Shown here: positions 36,623 to 50,049 of the stretch, one piece after another
How the letters are laid out: each line of letters begins with the position of its first letter
Numbering within the stretch: position 1 is the stretch's first letter
From: Alphaproteobacteria bacterium
GTDB lineage: Bacteria > Pseudomonadota > Alphaproteobacteria > Micavibrionales > UBA2020
Direction of reading: 5' to 3'
DNA length: 64,000 bases
Assembly (NCBI GenBank): GCA_016124645.1
Contig: WGNE01000010.1
Location: forward strand, 1-64,000
Position numbers and translations under genes: made by a program
Notes under the pieces: model-generated
What the model was told of the DNA's origin: nothing
Database searches by the model: none
Seen by the model: only the letters and a program-made list of their open reading frames with translations

Positions 36623-38551
36623 TCACTCGCCCGCGTCGTCGTTGTTTTTGTACATCGAAGCCAGCACTTCGGGGTAGGTTTCGACGTCGTATTTGTTCCA
36701 CAGGTGGTGGCGGTATTCCATCAGCAGGTCGGACTGGATGGACTGGCCGAGCAGGGCGCGCAGCGCGTCCATGTCCTCGCGCTTGGTGTCCTTGGGCAGG
36801 TCGATCTTGCGGCCCGCGAGGCGCATGATGGTGACGCTGTCCGCGCCGTTGACGGTCGTGACCTCGCCCACCTTGTCGATGGAGAAGAGGGCGGGGACCA
36901 TGCCGCGGTCGAGCTTGGGCGCCTTCTTGTCGGCGGGGTCTTCCCGTCGCTGGACGAAATCCGTCATCTGCGGCTTCTTGCCGAGGCTTTGCGCGACCTT
37001 GTCGAAAGAATCGCCGAGCTTGATGCGCTCCATCACCTTCGAGACTTTTTCGTCCAGCGCGGCGATGTCCTTTTCATGATGCCAGTCCTTCAGCACCTCG
37101 GCGCGCACCTTGTCGAAAGCGCGTTCCTGCGCGGGGGTGACGCCCGTCACCTCGACCAGCAGGAAGCCGCCGTTCGGCGTGTCGATGCGCTCGCTCGGGA
37201 CGTTCTTTTGCCCGGTGAAGGCGGCGGCGAGAACCTTGTCGAAGACGGGCACGCCGTCGGTATCGGCCTTCTTGCCGTCCTCGGTCATGCCTTTTTCGTC
37301 GAGGCCGGCGAAGCTGTGCAGCTTCAGCCCGTAATGCTTGGCGATCTCGGCGAGGTTCTGCCCGCCGCCGACCATGTCATCGACGTCGTCCGCCAGCTTG
37401 TACATCGCCTCGCCGTCGTCGTGCTCGGATTCATAGGCTTTCGCGACGTCCTTCTTGACGCTGTCGAAAGGCTTGGGCGCGGCGGGGGTGATTTTTTCGA
37501 TATCCAGCACGTGCCAGCCCAGCGGGCTTTTCACCGGCTCCAGCAGCCCGCCCGCGTCCTGCTTGAAGGCGCCGGACAGTTCCTGCGGCAGGTCGTTGGC
37601 GGTATAGGTGTTCTCGACGTAACTGGCCTTCTTGGGCTTGCCCTTGACGGCGTCCTTGTCCAGCGCGTCGGCCAGCTCTTTCAGGCTCTTGCCCGCCTTG
37701 GCGTCGGCGTAGATCTTTTTGGCCGTCGCCTCGTCGTCCACGACGACCTGCGCGATTTGGCGTTTTTCGGGCTCGGTGTAGCTGTCGGCATGGGCGTCGT
37801 AATAGGCCTTCAGGTCCGCGTCGTCCGGCTCCGCCTTGCCGCCGATGGCGGTGCGGTCGAGCATCAGCACGGAGAAGCTGCGGAATTCCGGCAGCATGAA
37901 GCGCGAGGAAATCGTCTTGTAATATTCCTTCAGCTTGTCGTCGGAAGGGTCGGGCGTCTTGGGCAGGTCGGCGGCGGTGATCTTGACATACTCGCCGCGC
38001 CGCCATTCATAGCGGTACTTCATCGCGTCGTCCAGCATCTGGCCCGGCGCTTTCGCGCCCTCGGTGATGATGCGGCCGAGGGTTTCGTTGGCGGTCTGGC
38101 GGCGGAGGAGCGCGACCAGTTCGTCTTCGTTCATGCCATAGCCGTACAGAAGCTGGCTCAGCGCCTTTTTCTCGTCCAGCCCCTGTCCCGTGAAGGGCTT
38201 GAGCAGTTCGAGGATTTTCTTGCGCACGATCTCGTCGTTGACGAGGATCCCCATATCGTTCGCCTTCAGCGAAAAGAGGCGGCGGGTGATTTCCTGGTCC
38301 AGCTCTTTCTGCGGCAAGCCGGAAAGGACGGCCTGCTGCGGGCTCATGCGCTGCATGCGCATGGTGGATTGCATCATGCGGTCGAATTCCCCGCGGGAAA
38401 TCTTCTGCCCGCCCACGCGCGCCACGTTCAGGCCGCGGCTGCCGCCCATAAAGGTACCTTGGTTGACCAGCGCCAGCCCGCCCATCGCAAGGAAGATGAT
38501 GGAAACGAGGATGTATTTGAGCTTCGACGACGAGCGCATGACGTTCAGCAT
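36623..38551 (-). CDS. SurA N-terminal domain / peptidylprolyl isomerase (PpiD-like)
   Basis: N-terminal TM anchor, RVGGQKISRGEFDRMM, parvulin-like ASYVENTYTANDLPQELSGAFKQDAGGLLEPVKSPLGWHVLDIEKITP. Confidence 0.88.
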   Translation of the reverse strand: MLNVMRSSSKLKYILVSIIFLAMGGLALVNQGTFMGGSRGLNVARVGGQKISRGEFDRMMQSTMRMQRMSPQQAVLSGLPQKELDQEITRRLFSLKANDMGILVNDEIVRKKILELLKPFTGQGLDEKKALSQLLYGYGMNEDELVALLRRQTANETLGRIITEGAKAPGQMLDDAMKYRYEWRRGEYVKITAADLPKTPDPSDDKLKEYYKTISSRFMLPEFRSFSVLMLDRTAIGGKAEPDDADLKAYYDAHADSYTEPEKRQIAQVVVDDEATAKKIYADAKAGKSLKELADALDKDAVKGKPKKASYVENTYTANDLPQELSGAFKQDAGGLLEPVKSPLGWHVLDIEKITPAAPKPFDSVKKDVAKAYESEHDDGEAMYKLADDVDDMVGGGQNLAEIAKHYGLKLHSFAGLDEKGMTEDGKKADTDGVPVFDKVLAAAFTGQKNVPSERIDTPNGGFLLVEVTGVTPAQERAFDKVRAEVLKDWHHEKDIAALDEKVSKVMERIKLGDSFDKVAQSLGKKPQMTDFVQRREDPADKKAPKLDRGMVPALFSIDKVGEVTTVNGADSVTIMRLAGRKIDLPKDTKREDMDALRALLGQSIQSDLLMEYRHHLWNKYDVETYPEVLASMYKNNDDAGE

Positions 38552-38652
38552 GGGCGGTATTCTCCTGTATAAATGCCTTGATAATCCACAGCTTTTTATT
38601 CAAGATGTCAAGGCTTTAAAAACGGCAACTCTTGCAGGGAAGGAATGACGCC

Positions 38653-39426
38653 ATGTCCGTCGCCAAGCTTATCGTGGGGAACTGGAAAATGAACGGGTTG
38701 CTGGATGACAGCCGCACCCGCGCGCAGGAACTGGCCGATGCCGCCAGAAACCATAAATCCGCGGATTTCGAGATGGTTCTCTGCCCGCCCGCGCCGCTCA
38801 TCGCCATGGTCGGGGACATCGTGAAGGATACGGACATAAAATGGGGCGCGCAGGACTGCCACGAACAGGTCTCCGGCGCCCATACCGGCGATATATCGGC
38901 CCAGATGCTCAAAGACCTCGGCTGCAGCTACGTCATCCTCGGCCATTCCGAGCGTCGCCAGAACCACGGCGAAACCAGCGCGCAGGTCAACGCCAAGGCG
39001 CAGGCCGCGCAGGCCGCGGGGCTGATCGCCATCATCTGCATCGGCGAGACGGACGCGCAGCGCAGCGCGGGTAAGGCGGATGAAGTCGTGACGGAACAGC
39101 TGCGCGCCTCCGTCCCCGAGACGGCGACGCCGGAAAACACCGTCATCGCCTATGAGCCCATCTGGGCCATCGGCACGGGCAAGACCGCCTCGGCCGACGA
39201 TATCCGTCACATGCACGCGCTCATCCGCGCCAAGGCCAGCGAAAAGGTCAAGAACGGTGCGTGGCTCAAGCTTTTGTACGGCGGCTCGGTCAAGCAGGGC
39301 AACGCGGGCGAGATTCTCCATATTGCCAACGTCGATGGCGTTCTGGTCGGCGGCGCGAGCCTGAAGTCCGGCGAATTCTGGGGCATCGCGCAGGCCAGCG
39401 CCGAAGGAAAGGCGTTAAGCGCCTGA
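38653..39426 (+). CDS. tpiA: triose-phosphate isomerase
   Basis: LIVGNWKMNG, VILGHSERR, YEPIWAIGTGKTAS, YGGSVKQGNAGEIL. Confidence 0.95.
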   Translation: MSVAKLIVGNWKMNGLLDDSRTRAQELADAARNHKSADFEMVLCPPAPLIAMVGDIVKDTDIKWGAQDCHEQVSGAHTGDISAQMLKDLGCSYVILGHSERRQNHGETSAQVNAKAQAAQAAGLIAIICIGETDAQRSAGKADEVVTEQLRASVPETATPENTVIAYEPIWAIGTGKTASADDIRHMHALIRAKASEKVKNGAWLKLLYGGSVKQGNAGEILHIANVDGVLVGGASLKSGEFWGIAQASAEGKALSA

Positions 39427-39613
39427 TACAAAAGCGTTTCCTTCCTTCAGCTGCGCTTCACTTGCGCGGGATAAACTTGCATTAACACAGTGAGGCCATA
39501 TACTGTTTTCATCGGCGGCATGGTTTCATGGCTGTCAATATTACAAAAAAAGAATATCTTTTAAAAAATCGGCGGGCGAATATTTCAATTTTATAGACGG
39601 ACGGGTGGGCGAT

Positions 39614-40375
39614 ATGCGTATGAGATGGATAGCGGCGGCTTTTGTTCTTTGCGGCCTTTTCCTGCTGCCTGCGGCCGGGCGCGCGGCGGATGACGCGCAT
39701 ATGTCGCCGCTCTATCAGTCGCTGAGCTTCAACGCGGCCAAGAAAGGCGTCGATGCCGCCGTTTCCCTGATCGACCGGACCATCAGCGACAGCAAGACGG
39801 ATATCGCGACCCTCGGCGTCATGTCTTCATGGCTGATCGACAATACCTACGGGCAGGTGGACGACAGCAAGATCAACGCGGTCTATTTCCTGAAGCTCTA
39901 CGACGTCGAATACGCCCGCGCGCAGATGGTCAAGCAGATGCGGGGCGGGGGAGGACAGGCCACGCAGTACCGGCAGGCCACGCTGGACGCGTTCAAGGCG
40001 TTGCTGACCTATGAGCTGATGGCCATGGCGGATGCAAGGCGCTGCAGCGACGATTCCGTCGTCGGCGTCGTCGCGCAGAACCTGCTGCCGCGCTACAAGG
40101 ACATCGACTATGCCTATACCTACCTGAACAGGAACGAGGTCAAGCTGGCATGGTATTCGGCCATGCAGGTGGAGGCCCAGAAAAGCGACCGCCCGTTCAA
40201 CCTGCAGCTTTGCCTGCAGGGGGAGAGGGCGCTGAGCGACCCGTCCCGATACAACCCGCGGGACGTCACCACCTCGCAATGGACGGATATCCGCAGCGAA
40301 TTGCGCTCGAAATACACGGATTACTGGAAGGGGCGCTATGCCGAGGCTCTGCGCAACAAGCACAACCATCACTAA
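39614..40375 (+). CDS. secreted protein of unknown function (paralog family member 1)
   Basis: signal peptide MRMRWIAAAFVLCGLFLLPAAGRA; shares DARRCSD ... RPFNLQLCLQGE ... WTDIRSELRSKYTDYWKGRY with 42686 and 43747 products. Confidence 0.65.
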   Translation: MRMRWIAAAFVLCGLFLLPAAGRAADDAHMSPLYQSLSFNAAKKGVDAAVSLIDRTISDSKTDIATLGVMSSWLIDNTYGQVDDSKINAVYFLKLYDVEYARAQMVKQMRGGGGQATQYRQATLDAFKALLTYELMAMADARRCSDDSVVGVVAQNLLPRYKDIDYAYTYLNRNEVKLAWYSAMQVEAQKSDRPFNLQLCLQGERALSDPSRYNPRDVTTSQWTDIRSELRSKYTDYWKGRYAEALRNKHNHH

Positions 40376-40545
40376 TTCCGGCCCCCCGTTCCGGTCGAGC
40401 AGCGGCACGGGGCTTTATATAAAAACTTCTGGATTTTTCCCCCAAAGGGCACTAAACATTCAGCAGAATATATAACGCCGCAAGTTCACATAATAATATG
40501 GACGGGCCGCCGGAAGGCTGCCCGCGGGAATACGCCGAGGGAACC

Positions 40546-41001
40546 ATGGAATCAGTACTGCTCGTCATTCACCTTATCGTCGCCGTTTCGATCATCGCGC
40601 TCGTGCTTGTGCAGCCGGCGGAAAGCGGCGGCTTCATGGGCAGCTCGGGTACGATGTCGAACCTGATGATGCCGCGCCGTTCCGGCGACGTGCTGACCCG
40701 CGCCACGACCCTGCTGGCGGCCGTCTTTTTCACGACCAGCATGTTCCTGGCCATCGCGGCCAGCCACCGTCCCGCGCAGAAAAGCATTCTGGACGGCGTG
40801 AACGACGGCGCCGCCAAGAAACCCGCGCTTGTCATCAAGACCGGCGAAGCCAAGCCGGACGACAAGAAGAAAGAAGTTTCCGTTCCCGCCGCGCCCGCAG
40901 ACAAGGACGCAACGGCGGTAAAGAAACCCGCAGAGACGAAAACAGAGACCAAAGCGACCACGAAAACGGAGAAGACGCCCACGGCGCCCGTCGCGAAATA
41001 A
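40546..41001 (+). CDS. secG: preprotein translocase subunit SecG
   Basis: MESVLLVIHLIVAVSIIALVLVQPAESGGFMGSSGTMSNLMMPRRSGDVLTRATTLLAAVFFTTSM. Confidence 0.9.
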   Translation: MESVLLVIHLIVAVSIIALVLVQPAESGGFMGSSGTMSNLMMPRRSGDVLTRATTLLAAVFFTTSMFLAIAASHRPAQKSILDGVNDGAAKKPALVIKTGEAKPDDKKKEVSVPAAPADKDATAVKKPAETKTETKATTKTEKTPTAPVAK

Positions 41002-41016
41002 GGACAGGATCAGTAA

Positions 41017-42675
<1,659 letters not shown>

Positions 42676-42685
42676 GGAACGATCC

Positions 42686-43636
42686 TTATTTTTTCCCGCC
42701 GCTCGTCGCGGCACTGCCCGACTGCCCGCTGAATCCGCCGGCGCCGGCCGCCTTGCGGTAGATTTTGTAGCGGTTCGGCCAGTCGGTCCTCAGGTAGTTG
42801 CGGATATCTTCCCGCCATGCAAGCCATTGGCCGTCCGGCACTGTTTTGGGCTGGAACTTGTAGCCTTCCGGCAGGGTCATGCGTACTTTCTTTCCGCCGG
42901 GGGCGGAAGGATCCTTGACGACTTCCTTCTTCATGTTTTTCTGGCTCATCATGTCGTTCATGGCATCCGCGCCCAGCATGCACAGGTCGATGTTGGGGGG
43001 GCGCTTACCGTGCTGTTCCTCTTCCTGCAGGGCGGCGCGGCTCATGTCTTCATAAGCTTTTTCCGGGATGAGCCCATAGGCGTCCTTCAGCGAGTCGAAA
43101 CGCGGCGCCATCATGCGCCCGCGCAGTACGCTCATGACCGAGCGGTCTTCGCATCGCTTGGCGTCTGCCATCAGCACTGCCTCCGCCGACATGAGCGCCA
43201 GCAGGGAGTTTTTGAGCATGATGTCCGCGTTCTTCTTGTTGCCGGACTTCATCAGGCTGTCGCCGAGACTGTGCAGATAGTCTGAATACAGGATGAGGTA
43301 ATTGCCGTCGTAATCCGCCCGGTCGGGCCAGTGCATCCCGCGCATTTCCAGCCAGTGCAGCGCGATGGAAAGGAGCTTTTCGTTTGCTTGCACGCGCTTG
43401 TTGATGTAGCCGGAAACCTCCGGCGCGTTGTGGTCTGCGGCCATCGTGTCCAGTTCTTTGAAGAAAGGGTCGTTTTCCATCTTTGCGACGCCGGCCCGGA
43501 CCTGTGCGTCCAGATTTTTCTGCGCGCCCGCAGCGCTCGTTGCGGAAAAGGCGGGCGTGGCGGCCATGGAAAGCCCGATGCAGGCGCAGCAGGCCATCGC
43601 CAGCAGCGCGCGGGAGAAAACGGATGATGATGCCAT
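42686..43636 (-). CDS. secreted protein of unknown function (paralog family member 2)
   Basis: signal peptide MASSSVFSRALLAMACCACIGLSMAATPAFSA; LMADAKRCEDRSV...RPPNIDLCMLGADAM...WLAWREDIRNYLRTDWPNRYKIYRKAA. Confidence 0.65.
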   Translation of the reverse strand: MASSSVFSRALLAMACCACIGLSMAATPAFSATSAAGAQKNLDAQVRAGVAKMENDPFFKELDTMAADHNAPEVSGYINKRVQANEKLLSIALHWLEMRGMHWPDRADYDGNYLILYSDYLHSLGDSLMKSGNKKNADIMLKNSLLALMSAEAVLMADAKRCEDRSVMSVLRGRMMAPRFDSLKDAYGLIPEKAYEDMSRAALQEEEQHGKRPPNIDLCMLGADAMNDMMSQKNMKKEVVKDPSAPGGKKVRMTLPEGYKFQPKTVPDGQWLAWREDIRNYLRTDWPNRYKIYRKAAGAGGFSGQSGSAATSGGKK

Positions 43637-43746
43637 GGAGAAAGCCCTTTCCTGAAAAATGCCTTGCGCCCACAAGCATAGAATAAATGCGCCGGGCTTG
43701 CGCGGGTTATTTTTCCGCATTTGCCGTAACGGTCAAGGCGCGGGGA

Positions 43747-44778
43747 TTATTTTTGGCGCGCCGCGGCGGTTTCGCCGATGTCATCCTCGTCTTGCGCGCC
43801 CTGCGCTGCCTGCTGCTTTTCCGCCGCGTCTTTCAGCACCACGTAGCGGCGCAGCCAGTCGCTCTGCAGGAAGGCGTCCAGCTCGTCGCGCTTTTTGTTC
43901 CACGCCTTAACGGGAATGAGCCTGGAGTGATAGACATAGCCGGGCGGCGGCACCAGCCGGGCGCGCAAATGGCCGCTGGCGTAAGGATCGTCCACGAATT
44001 TCTTTTTCGTGCCGGGCTGTTTTGAAATATCGAGGATGCGCCCCGCGCCCATGCCGCAGATGTCGTGGTTGGGCGGTCTTGCGGCGAAGCGCTTTTCGAG
44101 CAGGACCGCGATCTTGCCCATGGCGGTGAATGTTTCCTCGGGGAACATCAGGTAGGCGGGCAGCACGCGGTCGAAGCGGTTCAGCAGCATGTTGTTGCGC
44201 ACGGACTGCAGCGCGGTGGCGTCTTCGCAGCGCTGCGCGTCGGCGCTGGCCAGCGCTTCGAAGGCGTAGAGGCTTTGCAGCGATTCCTTCAGGAAGGCAT
44301 GGTAGGAAACCTTGTCGCCCTTCGCCTTGAATTCATCCGCGCGCCAGAACAGCACGTCCGCATAGGCCATGAAGTAGAGGGAATTGACCTTGGCGGCGTC
44401 CTTTTCAAGGAAGGAATGGTCGCGCAGCCAATAGGCGATGACCTCCATCCGCTGGCTGTCCTGCTGTATCGCCATGTCGATGAAGTCCACCATATCCCGG
44501 CCCCGCAGCGTTTTCGCCGCCGCCATGATCTGGGAGTAGAAGGGGTTCGAGAAGATGCGCTTCCGGTAGGCCTGTTCTTCCGGCGAGATTTCGGGCGGCG
44601 CGTTATCCTGCGGCGCGGCGGCGGATTCCAGAGTGGATTTCGGGACGGTTTTGGGCGCGGCTTTCGTTTCCGTTTTCGTCTTTTCCTTCGCGGCGACGGC
44701 GGGCGCGGCAGCCAGCCCCGTGCCGGCCGCAATCAGCAGCGACAGCATCAGGGCGGGCAGCGGCATACCGCGTTTCAT
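43747..44778 (-). CDS. secreted protein of unknown function (paralog family member 3)
   Basis: signal peptide; LASADAQRCEDATALQSVRNNMLLNRFDRVLPAYLMFPEE...RPPNHDICGMGAGRIL...WNKKRDELDAFLQSDWLRRYVVLKDAA. Confidence 0.65.
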   Translation of the reverse strand: MKRGMPLPALMLSLLIAAGTGLAAAPAVAAKEKTKTETKAAPKTVPKSTLESAAAPQDNAPPEISPEEQAYRKRIFSNPFYSQIMAAAKTLRGRDMVDFIDMAIQQDSQRMEVIAYWLRDHSFLEKDAAKVNSLYFMAYADVLFWRADEFKAKGDKVSYHAFLKESLQSLYAFEALASADAQRCEDATALQSVRNNMLLNRFDRVLPAYLMFPEETFTAMGKIAVLLEKRFAARPPNHDICGMGAGRILDISKQPGTKKKFVDDPYASGHLRARLVPPPGYVYHSRLIPVKAWNKKRDELDAFLQSDWLRRYVVLKDAAEKQQAAQGAQDEDDIGETAAARQK

Positions 44779-44810
44779 CGGCCGTGTTTCCGTTGTGGCG
44801 CGCGGCGCGA

Positions 44811-46178
<1,368 letters not shown>

Positions 46179-46335
46179 TTAAAAAACTGCCCTGAGAATA
46201 GCCCTTGCGGGGGGCTGTTGCAAATCATTGTTCGCCGTCTTTCCCTGCTGCTGCATTTGCCGGATTTTCGTTTTTATGTTAAGATATTCAGGTGGATTAA
46301 CTTCCTGTTAACCTTCCGAACGGCGGGTCTTTTCA

Positions 46336-47136
46336 ATGTCGCAAAACGGGCAGAGCGCTGGCGCCGATACGGTGAACGTCGATGGCTATTACGTCATCCG
46401 CGGCTATACCGAGGGGCATGATTTCAGCTCCACGCTCGACCTGCCGAAAGAGGACGCCATCAAGGTCATGGAGGAAAGGCATCCTTTCCGCGGCAAGGGG
46501 CCGGCCGATGAAAACGGCAACCGCGACCAGCGCGTCTATTACGAAGACCGCAAGGCGACCGACGAGTGGCTGCGCGAGCAGGGCGGCATCAAGGGCGACC
46601 GCGAGAACCCGGTTTTCTTCACCCTGACGAAGGACCCCGAAAACCTGCTGAAGCTGATGGCGGGCCACGGCAGCTCCTATTCGCATTTCATGGTCGTGCC
46701 GGTCGCGAGTCTGGATGCGAATAAATGGACCTTCACCGTCGATGACAGCATGGGCAATTTCTTTTCCCGCCACGGCGACGACGTGAACGAGAATACCGCC
46801 AACTTCCTGCACGACAGCAACCCGGAACACGGCAAGGTGAAAAACCTCCGGCAGATCGTGGAGGCGATGGAGAAATACCCGAATACCCCGAACGGCATGC
46901 CGCGCGAGTTCGAGGCGCAGTTCTGGGGCCCGAAATTCGACGCCGAGGAACTGGGCGGCAAAATCGTCGAGACCCCGGCCATCCGCGCGCAGGTGCTGCG
47001 GGAGGAAAAAACCGCCGCGGCCGGCGGCAGCAAGTTCATGGGCACGAAACCCGCGGCGCTCGATGCCGGGCAGGCCAATCCCCCCGCCAAAGCCCCGCCT
47101 AAAAACGCCAGCCAGATCAAGCCGGGCGCGGGGTGA
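46336..47136 (+). CDS. hypothetical protein
   Basis: 267-aa-scale ORF with coding-like composition; no family recognised. Confidence 0.6.
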   Translation: MSQNGQSAGADTVNVDGYYVIRGYTEGHDFSSTLDLPKEDAIKVMEERHPFRGKGPADENGNRDQRVYYEDRKATDEWLREQGGIKGDRENPVFFTLTKDPENLLKLMAGHGSSYSHFMVVPVASLDANKWTFTVDDSMGNFFSRHGDDVNENTANFLHDSNPEHGKVKNLRQIVEAMEKYPNTPNGMPREFEAQFWGPKFDAEELGGKIVETPAIRAQVLREEKTAAAGGSKFMGTKPAALDAGQANPPAKAPPKNASQIKPGAG

Positions 47137-47181
47137 GATTTTCATTCATCGTGAATTTGAAGCCGCCGCTGCCCGCGCCGT

Positions 47182-48099
47182 TCAGGCCGTCAGCTCCAGC
47201 GCGGTTTCCCAAAGGCGTTCGGCGTTTTCCGGGTCGAGGGCGTAGGGGGCATAGCCGCCCGTGAAGTCGGTCGGTCGCTTCGCGACTTGCCGGGCCTCGT
47301 TGCAATCCTCGAAATACAATCCGCCGATGCCGTCGAGAAGCGGCGAGGCGGCGAGAAGGACCGACGTCGCCGCGCCCTGCGGCACGGTTTTGCGCAGGGG
47401 CGGCGGCGTTTTCAACCCGCCGGTGTATTTTTGCAGCCCCGTCGCAATGGCGCCGGGATGCAGCGCGTTCGCGCAAATGCCGTCGTCCGCCCACCGGCGC
47501 GTGACGGCGACGGCCAGCAATGCGCTGGCGGTCTTGGACTGCCCGTAGGCGCCGAAGGGCGTATAAGGAATGAAGTCGAAGTTCAGATCGTCGAAGATGA
47601 CCGGCGAGAAAAGATGGCCGCTGGAACTGACGGAAACCACGCGCGCGCCCTGCGCGGCCGCCAGCGCCTTGTGCAGGCCGGCGGTCAGGGCGAAGTGCCC
47701 GAGGAAGTTGGTGCCGAACTGAAGCTCGAAGCCCTGTGGCGTTTTCTGCAGCTCGGGCACGGCCATGATTCCGGCGTTGTTGACGAGGATGTGCACGGGG
47801 CCGCTCCATTCCCCGGTGAAGGCCTTCACGGAATTCAGGTCCGCCAGATCGAGATGCCGAACGCTGACGGACGGATTTCCCGTCGCGCGGCTGATGTCGG
47901 CGGCGACAGGTTCCGACGCTTGCACGCGCCTGACGGCAAGTGTGACGGCCGCGCCTGCCGATGCAAGGGCGCGCGCGGTTTCCGTGCCGATTCCGCCGCC
48001 ACCGCCGGTGACGATGGCAGTCTTTCCGCGCAGGTCGATCTTCTGGATGATTTCGTCCGCCGTCGTTTCAAATCCGAAGGGGGTCGTAAAGCGGGACAT
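47182..48099 (-). CDS. SDR family NAD(P)-dependent oxidoreductase
   Basis: KTAIVTGGGGGIGTETARALASAGA, VHILVNNAGIMAVPE, YGQSKTASALLA. Confidence 0.9.
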   Translation of the reverse strand: MSRFTTPFGFETTADEIIQKIDLRGKTAIVTGGGGGIGTETARALASAGAAVTLAVRRVQASEPVAADISRATGNPSVSVRHLDLADLNSVKAFTGEWSGPVHILVNNAGIMAVPELQKTPQGFELQFGTNFLGHFALTAGLHKALAAAQGARVVSVSSSGHLFSPVIFDDLNFDFIPYTPFGAYGQSKTASALLAVAVTRRWADDGICANALHPGAIATGLQKYTGGLKTPPPLRKTVPQGAATSVLLAASPLLDGIGGLYFEDCNEARQVAKRPTDFTGGYAPYALDPENAERLWETALELTA

Positions 48100-48105
48100 G
48101 TGGCG

Positions 48106-48657
48106 TCAAGCCTCCCTTTGTTTGGTCGCCCTCAAATAAATATTTGCGCAGCCGTGCGCGTCGGAGGCCGCGTCGTGGTGGTCGAGGGGGATGTCGAGGT
48201 GGCGGCAGACGGTGGAAAGCTTGTGGTTTTCAAGCCCCGGCCATGTCACGCGCGAAACATCGACGGTGCAGACCCAGTCGAAGCTGGGCAGGTTGATGCC
48301 GTAGTGGTCGGCGGTGGCGTATAAAACATTCCGGTCGAAGCGCGCGTTATGCGCGAGCAGGGTGCGGCTCTGTTCGAGGTAGGGCATGATCTCCGGCCAG
48401 ACGCCGGAAAAATCGGGCTTGCCCTCGAGGTCTTCGGGGCGGATGCCGTGGATGGCGATGAAATCGGGCCGGATATAGGCGGGCCGGCCGCGCGAACCCG
48501 GCGGACGGAACAGCCACGACCGCGTCTCCGTCACCACGCCGCCGCGGATGACCGAAAGCCCGAGGGCGATGGCGCTGTGCGGCTGGTACCACGCGGTTTC
48601 GAAATCTATCGCGGTGATGACCTTGTCATCCAAGATGTCCGGCGCGGGCAGGCTCAT
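48106..48657 (-). CDS. 3'-5' exonuclease (DnaQ-like)
   Basis: ITAIDFETAW, LLAHNARFDRNVL, LDHHDAASDAHGCA exonuclease motifs. Confidence 0.85.
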   Translation of the reverse strand: MSLPAPDILDDKVITAIDFETAWYQPHSAIALGLSVIRGGVVTETRSWLFRPPGSRGRPAYIRPDFIAIHGIRPEDLEGKPDFSGVWPEIMPYLEQSRTLLAHNARFDRNVLYATADHYGINLPSFDWVCTVDVSRVTWPGLENHKLSTVCRHLDIPLDHHDAASDAHGCANIYLRATKQREA

Positions 48658-48663
48658 GCCTTG

Positions 48664-49533
48664 TCAGGCCGCCTTGGTCTTGGCCGCCGCATAGGCCTGC
48701 GGCTTGATGAGGCGGTCGATGTCCAGAAGCTGCTCGAGGATAGCGGGCATGTCCTTCAGGTTGACCATGTTGGGGCCGTCCGAAGGCGCGCTGTCCGGGT
48801 TCTGGTGCGTTTCCATGAAGACGGCGGCGCAGCCGACGGCGATGGCCGCGCGGGCGAGGGGCGGCACCATCCGGCGGTCGCCGCTGGTGGCCGTGCCCGC
48901 GCCGCCCGGCTGCTGGACGGAGTGGGTGGCATCAAACACCACGGGGTGGCCCGTTTCCGCCATGATGGGCAGGGCGCGCATGTCGTTGACCAGCGTGTTG
49001 TAGCCGAAGGTTACGCCGCGCTCGCACAGCATCACGTTGGCGTTGCCGCTTTCGGTGACCTTGGCGGCGACGTTCTTCATGTCCCAGGGGGCGAGGAACT
49101 GGCCCTTCTTGACGTTGATGATCTTTTGGGTCTTCGCGGCCGCGACCAGCAGGTCCGTCTGGCGGCAGAGGAAGGCGGGGATCTGCAGCACGTCCACCGC
49201 TTCGGCCACTTCGGCGCATTGCTCGGGCGCGTGAACGTCGGTCACGACCGGCAGGCCCAGTTCCTTGCGGATGTCGGCGAAGATGGGCAGGCCTTTTTCG
49301 ATGCCCATGCCGCGCCCGGCTTTGAGCGAGGTGCGGTTGGCTTTGTCAAACGAGGATTTGTAGATGAGCGGAATGCCCAGCTTTTGCGTCATCTCCTTCA
49401 GCGCGCCCGACATGTCGAAGGCGTGGTCGCGGCTTTCAAGGGCGCAGGGCCCCGCGATGAGGACGAAGGGCATGTCGTTGCCGATCTTGAAATCCTGCAG
49501 GGAAATGTGGTGCTGGGCGGGGTTGGCGGTCAT
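48664..49533 (-). CDS. kdsA: 3-deoxy-8-phosphooctulonate synthase
   Basis: [68 protein letters not shown]. Confidence 0.95.
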   Translation of the reverse strand: MTANPAQHHISLQDFKIGNDMPFVLIAGPCALESRDHAFDMSGALKEMTQKLGIPLIYKSSFDKANRTSLKAGRGMGIEKGLPIFADIRKELGLPVVTDVHAPEQCAEVAEAVDVLQIPAFLCRQTDLLVAAAKTQKIINVKKGQFLAPWDMKNVAAKVTESGNANVMLCERGVTFGYNTLVNDMRALPIMAETGHPVVFDATHSVQQPGGAGTATSGDRRMVPPLARAAIAVGCAAVFMETHQNPDSAPSDGPNMVNLKDMPAILEQLLDIDRLIKPQAYAAAKTKAA

Positions 49534-49702
49534 GGCGCGCGTGTCCTTTAAAATTGCGGTTTTCGGCTGCCGCTATAATTAGCTTTCGCGGCGCGGGAGT
49601 CAACATTTTACCCATTTTCTGGAATATCGTCTTTTTGCGTGTATCTCATTGAATCAAAGCAATTTTTGTTGACGTTATGACTCATGTATGATTCGATAGG
49701 GT

Positions 49703-50029
49703 ATGAGAGTTCCAGAGTCCCGCCGCAACGCCTCCATATCGCAATTCCTCGCAACCTTCATCAGTTTCGGGCTCTTCTTCTATTTCGCCTACCACCTCAT
49801 GCACGGGGAGCGCGGCTATTTCGCCTACAAGGGGCTGGAGCGCAAGAAGGCGGCGAGCCAGAAGCTCTATGACGAAAAGCTGGCCGAGCGGCAGGCGCTT
49901 GAAAACCGCGTCAAGCTGCTGCGCCCCTCCAGCCTCGACCTCGACATGCTGGACGAGCGCGCGCGCATCGTGCTGGGCTACGTCCAGCCGGACGAAAAAG
50001 TCATCGTGACGGACAAGCAAGAACGATAA
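49703..50029 (+). CDS. FtsB/DivIC septum formation initiator family protein
   Basis: short TM plus coiled-coil protein; YHLMHGERGYFAYKGLERKKAASQKLYDEKLAERQALENRVKLL; located before pdhA. Confidence 0.8.
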   Translation: MRVPESRRNASISQFLATFISFGLFFYFAYHLMHGERGYFAYKGLERKKAASQKLYDEKLAERQALENRVKLLRPSSLDLDMLDERARIVLGYVQPDEKVIVTDKQER

Positions 50030-50049
50030 TAAAAACGGGTTTCAGGGGT

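Noticed and set aside
40381-40413. GCCCCCCGT...ACGGGGC hairpin after the 40375 stop
   Set aside because: Imperfect stem, no clear T tract and no match to the repeat-family ends; at most a weak terminator
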